33,267 bases of DNA from an uncultured Roseburia sp. GTDB lineage: Bacteria > Bacillota > Clostridia > Lachnospirales > Lachnospiraceae. Made by a program: the position numbers and the translations under genes. Position 1 is the first letter of the stretch, and every line of letters starts with the position of its first letter. Below the pieces are notes generated by a model. The model saw only the letters and a list, made by a program, of their open reading frames with translations, was not told the DNA's origin and made no database searches. Positions 9,185 through 16,983 of the stretch are shown here, one piece after another. The stretch is from NCBI GenBank assembly GCA_934292805.1, contig CAKQXQ010000025.1, positions 1 through 33,267 of the forward strand, written 5' to 3'.

Positions 9185-10515
9185 TTAATCGTGGTACCTA
9201 CACCGACTTCACTCTCGAGGCTGATCTGTGCCTCATGCTGTGCCACGATATGTTTTACGATTGCAAGACCAAGCCCTGTTCCGCCGGTTGATTTGGAGCG
9301 GCTTTTGTCTACACGATAAAAGCGTTCGAATACTCTCTTCTGGGATTCTTTCGGTATTCCGATCCCGGTGTCCTTTACCGTAAATACAGGGCGGCCGTCT
9401 TCACGGTCTGTAATAAGTGTAACCTTTCCGCCTTTTTTATTGTAACGTACAGCATTACTGCAAAGGTTATACATGAGCTCTTCGATCAGGGATTTATTGC
9501 CCTGGATCTCCACATTATAACCTTCCACTTCCACTGTAACCTCATTCTTCTCTGCCTGAATCTCCATCATTGCCTGACAGTTTAAAGCCATCTCATGCAG
9601 GTTCAGAGTCTCAAATTCTATTTTTGTTTCGTCGCCGTCCAGTTCTGACAGTTTGATAATGTCATTGATCAGATACTGCAGGCGTTCTGCACTTTTATGG
9701 ATCTCTGTTGCAAAATGAATGGTATCTTCTCCGCTTGTCATTCCGCTGGCTATTAATTCTGCATATCCGGAAATCGCTGTAAGCGGAGTTTTCAGTTCAT
9801 GAGAAACATTTGCGGTGAACTCCTGGCGCATCTGGGAATGTTTCAAAATATCAATATGCTGCTGTTTTATCATGGCAACAAATGGCTGTATCTCCTCGTA
9901 GATATCACTATCATCTAACATAACAATATTATCCGCCAGTTTTTCAATTGGTTCTACAAGTCGTCCGGTCAGTCTGTGTGCAAGGATCGTGCAAAGGATG
10001 AATACTAAAACTCCAACAATGACGATCAGTCCTGCCATATTAAAAACAAGACTGTAAATACTTTTACTGTCTTTCCCGATTCTTAAGATTTCTCCGTTCT
10101 TCATCAGGATCGCATAGTAAAAGGTATGTTTTGTAGATGTCGCTGACATGCGCATATCATATCCTTCACCATTTGTAAGTGCCTCTGCAATCTCCGGCCT
10201 GTCTTTGTGATTTTCCATTTTTGTCTCATCTTCCAAACTGTCATAGATAACAGATCCATCCTGATTAATCAGTGTGATACGCAGACCATCTCTGTCAAGA
10301 TTGTCATTTATTTCACCTGGCAGACGTTCCGGGTTCATCATAGAAATAACATGAGCATTTGCTTTTAAATCATCGAAAATCTGTTTTTTAAGAATATCAT
10401 AAAATAATACCATAGAGCATAAAGCAATAATAATGATTGCTACTGCTGATATCAGCATAAATTTATGATTGATTTTTTTCTTCATCACTATTTTTCCATG
10501 CATTCCTGTTCCCAT
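9172..10515 (-). CDS. phoR: Phosphate-type sensor histidine kinase PhoR
   Basis: 447-residue membrane kinase that signals to the PhoP-type regulator encoded just upstream. Two membrane segments (about residues 20-40 and 157-178) flank an extracytoplasmic sensor domain. A HAMP-like linker (HRLTGRLVEPIEKLADNI) follows, then the dimerisation domain with the phospho-acceptor His239 in SHELKTPLTAISGYAEL. The ATPase domain has its N box NLCSNAVRYN, G1 box DTGIGIPKES, F box VFERFYRVD and G2 box GGTGLGLAIV. The start ATG at 10515 follows AGGAG by six bases. The gap to phoP is 68 bp on the same strand. The Pho assignment rests on the location beside pst and phoU and on similarity to PhoR kinases; a different ligand is possible but less likely. 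Confidence 0.9.
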   Translation of the reverse strand: MGTGMHGKIVMKKKINHKFMLISAVAIIIIALCSMVLFYDILKKQIFDDLKANAHVISMMNPERLPGEINDNLDRDGLRITLINQDGSVIYDSLEDETKMENHKDRPEIAEALTNGEGYDMRMSATSTKHTFYYAILMKNGEILRIGKDSKSIYSLVFNMAGLIVIVGVLVFILCTILAHRLTGRLVEPIEKLADNIVMLDDSDIYEEIQPFVAMIKQQHIDILKHSQMRQEFTANVSHELKTPLTAISGYAELIASGMTSGEDTIHFATEIHKSAERLQYLINDIIKLSELDGDETKIEFETLNLHEMALNCQAMMEIQAEKNEVTVEVEGYNVEIQGNKSLIEELMYNLCSNAVRYNKKGGKVTLITDREDGRPVFTVKDTGIGIPKESQKRVFERFYRVDKSRSKSTGGTGLGLAIVKHIVAQHEAQISLESEVGVGTTIKVIF

Positions 10516-10583
10516 TCTTCTCTCCTGCAGTTTTCACTATATCCGGCAGACTATTCTTATACTGCCTTCTATTTTTTCATATT

Positions 10584-11255
10584 TTATTCGATCATGTAAC
10601 CTACATTTCTGACTGTCTTAATACAGCTTCCCGCATCTCCGAGCTTCTGTCTTAACGTTTTGATATGCATATCTACGGTGCGGCTCTCTCCCTGATAATC
10701 AAATCCCCATACCTGGTTCATGATCTTATCTCTTGACAGTACAATTCCCTTATTGATCATCATGTATTTTAAAAGTTCATATTCCTTAAATGTCAGTTCG
10801 CAGCTCTCTCCGTTTGTGTAAACTGCGTGCTTGTCATTGTCGATCTCAATGTCTTTGTATGCGATTTTTTTATCTTCCTGTACTGACGAAGTGCGGCGGA
10901 GCAGTGCCTTGACACGCGAGATCAGTTCCATGACTCCGAAAGGTTTGGAAATATAGTCATCCGCTCCAAGATCTAATCCTTTTACTTTATCCAGCTCAGA
11001 TGTCTTGGCTGTCACCATAATGACAGGTAATTTTTCTGTATTTTTGTCTGAACGAAGCTTTGTCAGAATGTCCAGTCCGTCCTCATTCGGAAGCATAATG
11101 TCCAGTAACAGAAGTGCCGGAACTTTCTGTTCAATCCTTCGGAACATTTCCGCACCGCAATCAAATTCTTCCACTTCATATCCGCTGTTTTTCAGTGCAT
11201 ATCTTTCTATCTCGCGGATGTTAACATCATCTTCAACGATATAAATTGTTGCCAT
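10584..11255 (-). CDS. phoP: OmpR/PhoB family response regulator PhoP
   Basis: 223-residue regulator: receiver domain (residues 1-118) with phospho-acceptor Asp52 in LLLDIMLP, the acidic pair at residues 9-10 and the conserved lysine in ISKPF, then a winged-helix DNA-binding domain (about 128-223) with recognition motifs FKEYELLKYMM and SRTVDMHIKTLRQKLG. ATG 11255 is preceded by AGGAGGG. A TATAAT -10 element lies at 11285-11290 on this strand without a convincing -35. The partner kinase follows. The expected targets are the TTTACA-repeat promoters at 13403-13454 and 18037-18089 in the same window. The name follows Gram-positive usage. Confidence 0.92.
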   Translation of the reverse strand: MATIYIVEDDVNIREIERYALKNSGYEVEEFDCGAEMFRRIEQKVPALLLLDIMLPNEDGLDILTKLRSDKNTEKLPVIMVTAKTSELDKVKGLDLGADDYISKPFGVMELISRVKALLRRTSSVQEDKKIAYKDIEIDNDKHAVYTNGESCELTFKEYELLKYMMINKGIVLSRDKIMNQVWGFDYQGESRTVDMHIKTLRQKLGDAGSCIKTVRNVGYMIE

Positions 11256-11350
11256 TTGCTTTCCCTCCTGATATCTTTCTATAAATTATAACACGATTTT
11301 CCTTCATCACGTACATTGCCTGCTGCTGTTTTTCTTCATTTTTATTTATG

Positions 11351-11474
11351 GATTAGGGTGTCAAAAGGTCTGCTTTATAATCTTTATTAGCAAATTGCAC
11401 AATGAAACTTGGAATATTTCTTTTGTGCAATCTGCTCGTATAAATTTAAATGCAGACCTTTTGACACCCTAATC
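11351..11474. mobile_element. MITE-like foldback element with 23-bp terminal inverted repeats and 8-bp target duplication
   Basis: The 124-bp element begins and ends with perfect 23-bp inverted repeats (11351-11373 and 11452-11474; core GGTGTCAAAAGGTCTGC). The arms continue as an imperfect inverted repeat into the centre, where AGCAAATTGCACAA and its near mirror meet. The flanking octamer TATTTATG is present on both sides (11343-11350 and 11475-11482), as expected for a target-site duplication. It encodes no protein, so it would need a transposase in trans. It sits between the Na/Pi gene terminator and the phoP promoter. A solo copy of the same end lies at 30720-30743. Because it folds into a long hairpin it could also affect transcription reaching phoP. 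Confidence 0.75.
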
Positions 11475-11481
11475 TATTTAT

Positions 11482-11519
11482 GAAAAATTCGCAACACATT
11501 CCTCTGCGCTGCGAATTTT
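11482..11519 (-). terminator. Terminator of the Na/Pi cotransporter gene
   Basis: Ten-base stem (TGCGAATTTT paired with AAAATTCGCA; 11510-11519 with 11484-11493) around a 16-base loop, followed on the minus strand by a short T-tract. It starts 7 bp after the stop codon at 11526. It abuts the right-hand target duplication of the MITE-like element. Confidence 0.7.
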
Positions 11520-11525
11520 ATTATC

Positions 11526-13286
11526 CTATTCTATTTTATATTTTTCTTCAAAAGTTTTCTCCAGCTTTTCAAATTCTGCACTCTCTTTCTCGTCCATCTG
11601 CTCTGTAAAGCTATGTTCCTCCAGGGCTGTATCGTTCAGCTGCATCATATATACAGCTATATTGGAACAATGATCCGACACACGCTCATAGTTCATGGCA
11701 AGATCTGACAATACCAGTCCAAGCTCGATCGTGCATTTTCCTTTACGCAGTCTCTTCATGTGATGCTTCTTCACTGTCTTATTAAGTATGTCGATCACTT
11801 CTTCCAGCGGTTCAACGGATTTCGCAAGAGCAATATCTGTGTTCACAAAAGCTCTCGTTGTACGATCCAGAATATCTGTGACTGCATTCGCATAGACAGC
11901 CATCTCTTCCTCTGCCTTTTTGGAAAATGCGGCATTATCCTTTTTCACCTGCTGTACACATTCAACAACGTTTACTGCATGGTCGGATATACGCTCAAAG
12001 TCAGTCAGACAGTGAAGGAGGGATGTTACCCTGAGACTGTCTGCGTAAGAAAGATCCCCGCTGTTTAATCTTGTCAGATAAGCACTGATCTTATCCTCAT
12101 AGATATCCACACGGTTTTCCATCCGGATGACATCTTCCATTTTCTCTTCTGAGAAATCCTTCGTACATGCCATAGCCTCTGTAAAGCTCTTTTTCGTAAT
12201 CTCTGCCATCTGGTTTACAAGAGTTTTACATTGCTCGATTGCAAACGCAGGGCTGTTTACAAAACGATCATCCAGGATCGCAAAGACATCTTCTTTTGCT
12301 GATTTCTCCTCCTCGGATTCCGGGATCGTAAGATAAGCCAGCTTCTCTAATCCATGGATGAATGGGAATAATACCACTGTCGTAAATACATTAAAAATAC
12401 TGTGTACCAGAGCAATTCCTGCCACTCCTACAACTTCTCCGACAAATTCAAAAGAAAAAATCGCATTCCCTATATAGAATAATGTAAGGAAAAGAACCGT
12501 TCCGATAAGATTAAAATATAAATGCACAAATGCCGTTCTCTTGGCTCCACGGTTTGCACCGACAGCAGAAATCATTGCGGTAACACAGGTTCCGATATTC
12601 TGTCCCAGGATAATCGGAATGACAGAACCATATGTAAATGCACCGGTCACAGACAAAGCCTGTAAAATTCCGACAGATGCGGATGAACTCTGGATAATGG
12701 CTGTCAGCAGGGCACCTGCAAATACACCGAATGCAGGATTATTGAACATTGTCAATATATTCGTAAATTCCGGCACATCTGCTAATGGTTTTACTGCATC
12801 ACTCATCGTCTCCATACCAAACATAAGTATTGCAAAACCAAGTAAAATCTCACCGATATCCTTCTTTTTGTCTTTTCCGGACATGTACATAATGATACCG
12901 ATTGCAGCCAGAACCGGTGAAAAAGAGGATGGCTTTAGCATCTGGAGCAGGAAATTGGAGCTTTCAATTCCAGTTAAACTTAACAGCCAGGATGTAATGG
13001 TTGTACCAATATTCGCACCCATAATGATTCCGATCGCCTGCGACAGCTTCATAATACCGGAATTTACAAAACCAACAACCATAACTGTTGTAGCAGAAGA
13101 AGACTGGATCACCGCTGTAACACCCGCACCAAGCAGCACGGCTTTCAACGGGTTTGATGTCAGCCCTTCCAAAATTCGTTCTAATTTACCACCTGACATT
13201 TTCTCCAGGCCGCCGCCCATTACACTCATTCCATAAAGGAACATTGCAAGTCCGCCGATCATTGTCAGAATTCCAAAAATACTCAT
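11526..13286 (-). CDS. Na/Pi cotransporter family protein with C-terminal PhoU-like domain
   Basis: 586-residue sodium-coupled phosphate carrier. The N-terminal ~310 residues are membrane-embedded and hold the two inverted family repeats with QSSSATT (about residue 61) and QSSSASVG (about residue 198), the sodium/phosphate-binding signatures. The C-terminal ~250 residues form a soluble PhoU-like helical domain (for example RMENRVDIYEDKISAYL and LTDFERISDHAVNVVE), matching NptA/YjbB-type carriers. ATG 13286 has GGGAG upstream. The gene follows phoU by 286 bp but has its own Pho-box promoter, so it can be induced independently. PhoU-like tails in this family are thought to regulate transport; that applies here by analogy. 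Confidence 0.93.
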   Translation of the reverse strand: MSIFGILTMIGGLAMFLYGMSVMGGGLEKMSGGKLERILEGLTSNPLKAVLLGAGVTAVIQSSSATTVMVVGFVNSGIMKLSQAIGIIMGANIGTTITSWLLSLTGIESSNFLLQMLKPSSFSPVLAAIGIIMYMSGKDKKKDIGEILLGFAILMFGMETMSDAVKPLADVPEFTNILTMFNNPAFGVFAGALLTAIIQSSSASVGILQALSVTGAFTYGSVIPIILGQNIGTCVTAMISAVGANRGAKRTAFVHLYFNLIGTVLFLTLFYIGNAIFSFEFVGEVVGVAGIALVHSIFNVFTTVVLFPFIHGLEKLAYLTIPESEEEKSAKEDVFAILDDRFVNSPAFAIEQCKTLVNQMAEITKKSFTEAMACTKDFSEEKMEDVIRMENRVDIYEDKISAYLTRLNSGDLSYADSLRVTSLLHCLTDFERISDHAVNVVECVQQVKKDNAAFSKKAEEEMAVYANAVTDILDRTTRAFVNTDIALAKSVEPLEEVIDILNKTVKKHHMKRLRKGKCTIELGLVLSDLAMNYERVSDHCSNIAVYMMQLNDTALEEHSFTEQMDEKESAEFEKLEKTFEEKYKIE

Positions 13287-13363
13287 ATTTTCTCCCTTAC
13301 ATAGATATACTTCTAATCTGATTACTATTCCTGCAGCTTATCCTTTTTGAAAGTCTGCCCGAA

Positions 13364-13380
13364 TGTAAAAACTATGTACA
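13364..13380 (-). promoter_or_regulatory. Additional PhoP-box-like pair in the Na/Pi leader
   Basis: On the minus strand this reads TGTACATAGTTTTTACA, two TTTACA-like units with starts 11 bp apart (13364 and 13375). It lies downstream of the proposed -10, so it could be a second PhoP site or serve another promoter. Confidence 0.4.
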
Positions 13381-13402
13381 GACCCTCTCAAATTGCTTTC
13401 AT

Positions 13403-13454
13403 ATTATATGGGGTTTGTAAACCCCACATCTGTTTTATGTAAAATCTATGTAAA
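13403..13454 (-). promoter_or_regulatory. Pho-box promoter of the Na/Pi cotransporter gene
   Basis: On the minus strand TTTACA hexamers lie at 13449-13454, 13438-13443 and 13416-13421, which is 11 and 22 bp spacing and matches the TT(A/T/C)ACA repeats bound by Bacillus-type PhoP. A perfect TATAAT lies at 13403-13408 and no good -35 hexamer stands 17 bp before it, as expected of an activator-dependent promoter. The last repeat is embedded in a near-palindrome (13409-13426, TGGGGTTT mirrored by AAACCCCA). The predicted leader is about 110 bases. Confidence 0.65.
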
Positions 13455-13572
13455 ATCCAAAATATGCTATTATTTTTCACATTCAAATCATAATTATGTA
13501 AACCATTCATCTATGCGAGCGAAATTCCTTACATAGATATGAGGAGCAAACGTATTTTTCCCTCATTTATAA

Positions 13573-14229
13573 TTAATTTTCTTCATGTTTTCCGGTAATG
13601 GAATAAATTACCCACTCTGCAATATTTGTCGCGTGGTCTCCGATTCGCTCAAAATACTTTGCAACCATTAACATATCTGTTGCCATTTCGCCGTTTTTGA
13701 CATTCTCGTTGATCTTCTGGATCAGTTCCTTCCGGAAATTATCAAAGAGATCATCTACAACATCATCACGTCCGATCACCCAGTGTGCAAGATCCAGATC
13801 TTTATTGACAAAAGCATCTACACTTTTGATCACCATATCTGTGGTCTCTTTTGCCATCTCTTTGATCACATTCATATTTACAGCACTTTTTTCATAATCA
13901 GAACCAGCCATCAGAATGGTCATCTCGGAAATATCTGCTGCGTGGTCCCCGATCCGCTCCATGTCAGTGATCATTTTCAAAGCTGCTGAGATCAGCCTGA
14001 GATCTTTTGCAACCGGCTGCTGCTGGAGCAATAATTTCATGCAGAGTGATTCGATCGTTTTTTCTTCTTCATCTACTTCCACATCAAATTTAATTGCCTG
14101 TTCTGCTTTCTCCACATCCTGTTTTACAAGAGCGGAGATTCCCATCTCAATCGCCTGTTCGATCAGGCTTCCCATCTGGATCAGTTCATTGTTCAGTTCT
14201 AACAACTGTCTGTCAAATCGATTTCTCAT
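13573..14229 (-). CDS. phoU: Phosphate signalling complex protein PhoU
   Basis: 218-residue all-helical protein that couples the Pst transporter to the PhoR-type sensor and represses Pho signalling when phosphate is plentiful. Two repeated three-helix bundles are visible, each with the metal-binding signature: ITDMERIGDHAADISEM in the first and AKYFERIGDHATNIAEWVIY in the second. The start is placed at ATG 14229, six bases after AAGGAG. A longer start at 14289 would overlap the pstB stop and has no ribosome binding site. It is the last gene of the pst operon, following pstB by 56 bp. Confidence 0.95.
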   Translation of the reverse strand: MRNRFDRQLLELNNELIQMGSLIEQAIEMGISALVKQDVEKAEQAIKFDVEVDEEEKTIESLCMKLLLQQQPVAKDLRLISAALKMITDMERIGDHAADISEMTILMAGSDYEKSAVNMNVIKEMAKETTDMVIKSVDAFVNKDLDLAHWVIGRDDVVDDLFDNFRKELIQKINENVKNGEMATDMLMVAKYFERIGDHATNIAEWVIYSITGKHEEN

Positions 14230-14285
14230 GTTATTCTCCTTCATTCTCAGATAAATATAATTTAAAATGAAACAATCCGTTTTTA

Positions 14286-15038
14286 TCATCCGAAACGTCC
14301 TGTTATATAATCCTCTGTACGCTTATCCTGTGGAATTGAGAATAATTTTTCTGTCTCACCGGCTTCTATTACTTCTCCTAACAGGAAAAATACTGTCTTA
14401 TCTGAAACACGGACTGCCTGCTGCATATTATGTGTTACCATGACGATCGTATAATCTTTTTTCAGTTCGATAACAAGATCCTCAATTTTAGATGTTGAGA
14501 TCGGATCCAGTGCAGAAGTCGGTTCATCCATTAAGATTACCTCCGGCTGTACTGCAAGTGCTCTTGCGATACATAATCTCTGCTGCTGTCCACCGGACAT
14601 TCCGAGTGCACTCTTTTTCAGACGGTCTTTCACTTCATCCCAGATAGCTGCATCACGGAGTGATTTTTCCACGATCTCGTCTAATTTTGCTTTTGAACGG
14701 ATACCATGGGTTCTTGGTCCATATGCAATATTGTCATAAATGCTCATAGGGAATGGGTTTGGTTTCTGGAATACCATACCGACTCTTTTTCTTAAAAGGT
14801 TGACATCCATACCCTTATAGATATCTTCTCCGTCCAGCAGGACGTTTCCGGTAATCTTGCAGCCTTCTACCAGATCGTTCATTCTGTTTAAGCTTTTTAA
14901 AAAAGTAGATTTTCCACATCCGGAAGGTCCGATAAATGCGGTGATCTCATGAGATCCGATGCTCATATTAATATCTTTCAATGCATGGAAATCACCGTAA
15001 TATAAATCAAGATTTGAAATTTTGAATTTTTCGCTCAT
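14286..15038 (-). CDS. pstB: Phosphate ABC transporter ATP-binding protein PstB
   Basis: 250-residue ATPase that drives phosphate import through PstA and PstC. It shows Walker A GPSGCGKST (about residues 36-44), the Q-loop region VFQKPNPFP characteristic of PstB, signature SGGQQQR, Walker B VILMDEPTSALDP and the H-loop VTHNM. The start ATG 15038 follows AGAGGAAA. It sits 76 bp after pstA. Length and motifs are complete. Confidence 0.97.
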   Translation of the reverse strand: MSEKFKISNLDLYYGDFHALKDINMSIGSHEITAFIGPSGCGKSTFLKSLNRMNDLVEGCKITGNVLLDGEDIYKGMDVNLLRKRVGMVFQKPNPFPMSIYDNIAYGPRTHGIRSKAKLDEIVEKSLRDAAIWDEVKDRLKKSALGMSGGQQQRLCIARALAVQPEVILMDEPTSALDPISTSKIEDLVIELKKDYTIVMVTHNMQQAVRVSDKTVFFLLGEVIEAGETEKLFSIPQDKRTEDYITGRFG

Positions 15039-15114
15039 ATTATTTCCTCTGTTTTACCTGTCTGTTTCAGACATTTTTTAATATTCTCTTGTTTTGTTCC
15101 TGTGCTTTTTCAAT

Positions 15115-15996
15115 TTACTTTGTTGCAGCTTCTAATTTTCTTGCGATCAAAGAAGATAATCCGTTGATCAGAAGTACTACTAACAGAAGAACTACCGCTG
15201 TTGCATATGCTTCGTTTGTATGAAGTCCTTCTCTTGATAAGGAATACATATGAATTGCAAGTGTTCGACCGGAATCCATAACTCCTGCTACCTCTGCAAC
15301 GGTTCCTGCCGTGTAGATTAATGCTGCTGTCTCACCAACGATACGTCCGATCGCAAGAATGACACCGGATAAAATTCCAGGGATCGCACTCGGAAGTACG
15401 ATTTTAAAAATCGTTCTGAGTTTTCCTGCTCCAAGTCCAAAGCTCCCTTCACGATACATATCCGGAACACATAAAAGTGCTTCCTCGGTTGTTCTCATAA
15501 TGACCGGAAGTACCATGATCGCCAGTGTTGCTGCACCTGCTAACATGGAATAGCCCCAATGCAATGCTGTTACGAAGAACAACATACCGAACAGGCCATA
15601 GATAATGGATGGGATACCTGTCAGTGTCTCTGCTGTGATACGGACAAGTTCGACAAGCTTATTTCCTTTTTTTGCATATTCTACAAGATAAATCGCTGCT
15701 CCGATTCCGAATGGTACTGAAAAAAGCAGTGCCAGCAAAACCATTGTGATCGTATTGATAATCGCAGGCATCATGGAAACATTGTCCGAATTATAAGTCA
15801 GTGAGAAAAGTCCCGGATTTAAATACGGTACACCGTGGATCAAAATATAACCTACCAGATAAATCAGAACGGTTACTGTGATCACTGCTGAAAGTAATAC
15901 AAGAACAAGTAAAATAAATGATGCCGGATGTTTTTTATAAGATTTTAATTTATCCTGCCAGGATAATTTGTTGATCGGAGTGATATTATTTTCCAT
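15115..15996 (-). CDS. pstA: Phosphate ABC transporter permease PstA
   Basis: 293-residue inner-membrane permease with about six membrane segments. The first lies at about residues 27-55. The EAA-type loop that contacts PstB is visible as MYREGSFGLGAGKLRTIFKIVLPSAIPGI, about residues 180-208. ATG 15996 is six bases after the pstC stop, with AAGGAG upstream of it inside the end of pstC, consistent with translational coupling. No irregularity is seen. Confidence 0.95.
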   Translation of the reverse strand: MENNITPINKLSWQDKLKSYKKHPASFILLVLVLLSAVITVTVLIYLVGYILIHGVPYLNPGLFSLTYNSDNVSMMPAIINTITMVLLALLFSVPFGIGAAIYLVEYAKKGNKLVELVRITAETLTGIPSIIYGLFGMLFFVTALHWGYSMLAGAATLAIMVLPVIMRTTEEALLCVPDMYREGSFGLGAGKLRTIFKIVLPSAIPGILSGVILAIGRIVGETAALIYTAGTVAEVAGVMDSGRTLAIHMYSLSREGLHTNEAYATAVVLLLVVLLINGLSSLIARKLEAATK

Positions 15997-16002
15997 CCTG
16001 CC

Positions 16003-16860
16003 TTACTCCTTTCCTTTTCTTTTCAAAATAGAAAACGATACGTTGATGATCAGGATAAATACAAACAGTACTACACCGGTTGCGATCAGTGCTTCTCTGT
16101 GAAGATCTGTTGCATATCCCATCTCAAGTACGATATTTGTCGTCAGTGTACGCACGCCTTTAAAGATACTGGATGGAACTCGTGCCTGATTTCCGACAAC
16201 CATCATAACAGCCATTGTCTCACCAAGTGCACGTCCTACCCCAAGCACGATCGCTGCGAATACACCTGATTTTGCGGCAGGTACCACTACGGTAAATACG
16301 CTTCTTTCATGTGTTGCTCCAAGTGCAAGTGCACCTTCATAATAACTTTCTTCCACTGCACGGATAGAAGATTCTGCCACACTGATGATCGTCGGAAGTA
16401 TCATAATACCGAGCAAAAGAGCTGCTGTTAAAATACTCTGTCCGTTGCCTTTAAAGTGTTCCCTTACAAACGGAACCATAACGACCAGTCCGAAGAATCC
16501 GTAAACGATCGACGGGATTCCTGCCAGAAGATCAACGATTGGTTTTAATAACTTATGTAATCTGTCCGGACAAAAGCGTGCCATGAAGATCGACATCAGA
16601 ATTCCGATCGGCACTCCGATGATCAATGCTCCGCCTGTTACGTAAATACTTCCTAATATCATTGGAAAAATGCCATATAAATTGTTTCCCGGTTTCCATT
16701 TTGTACCACCAAGGAAATTTGCAAATCCGATTTCCTTCATTGCCGGAACTCCGTTCGCAAACAGAAATACGCAGATAAGGATTACCGCTACAATGGAAAT
16801 AATGGCAGTAAACAAAAATACATATTTCATTATTATTTCTTTTAATTTATTCATATTCAT
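16003..16860 (-). CDS. pstC: Phosphate ABC transporter permease PstC
   Basis: 285-residue permease, partner of PstA. About six membrane segments are seen, including an N-terminal one at residues 12-34. The EAA loop reads SYYEGALALGATHERSVFTVVVPAAKSG. The two closely spaced ATGs (16860 and 16854) are both usable; GGAG lies 11 bases before the first. The gene follows pstS after a 123-bp gap containing a terminator-like hairpin, which would lower its expression relative to pstS. Confidence 0.95.
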   Translation of the reverse strand: MNMNKLKEIIMKYVFLFTAIISIVAVILICVFLFANGVPAMKEIGFANFLGGTKWKPGNNLYGIFPMILGSIYVTGGALIIGVPIGILMSIFMARFCPDRLHKLLKPIVDLLAGIPSIVYGFFGLVVMVPFVREHFKGNGQSILTAALLLGIMILPTIISVAESSIRAVEESYYEGALALGATHERSVFTVVVPAAKSGVFAAIVLGVGRALGETMAVMMVVGNQARVPSSIFKGVRTLTTNIVLEMGYATDLHREALIATGVVLFVFILIINVSFSILKRKGKE

Positions 16861-16918
16861 ATATTTGTGTTCTCCAAAATCTGAAGGATATTGATTTATG
16901 TTTTTTACTGCAATTCTT

Positions 16919-16953
16919 TAAAAAAGACCGGAAGAATGGTTTCCTTCCGGTCT
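16919..16953 (-). terminator. Intercistronic terminator or attenuator between pstS and pstC
   Basis: Ten-base perfect stem (AGACCGGAAG with CTTCCGGTCT, 16925-16934 and 16944-16953) followed on the minus strand by a run of T. It lies between pstS and pstC in one operon, so partial termination would give more of the binding protein than of the permease. That arrangement is common for ABC importers. Confidence 0.8.
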
Positions 16954-16983
16954 GCTGCCTTCATGCCATGGCACTGCTGCCAA

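Noticed and set aside
12541..13236. 231-residue open frame on the plus strand
   Set aside because: It lies entirely antisense to the Na/Pi cotransporter gene, its composition is a by-product of that gene's codons, and it has no ribosome binding site.
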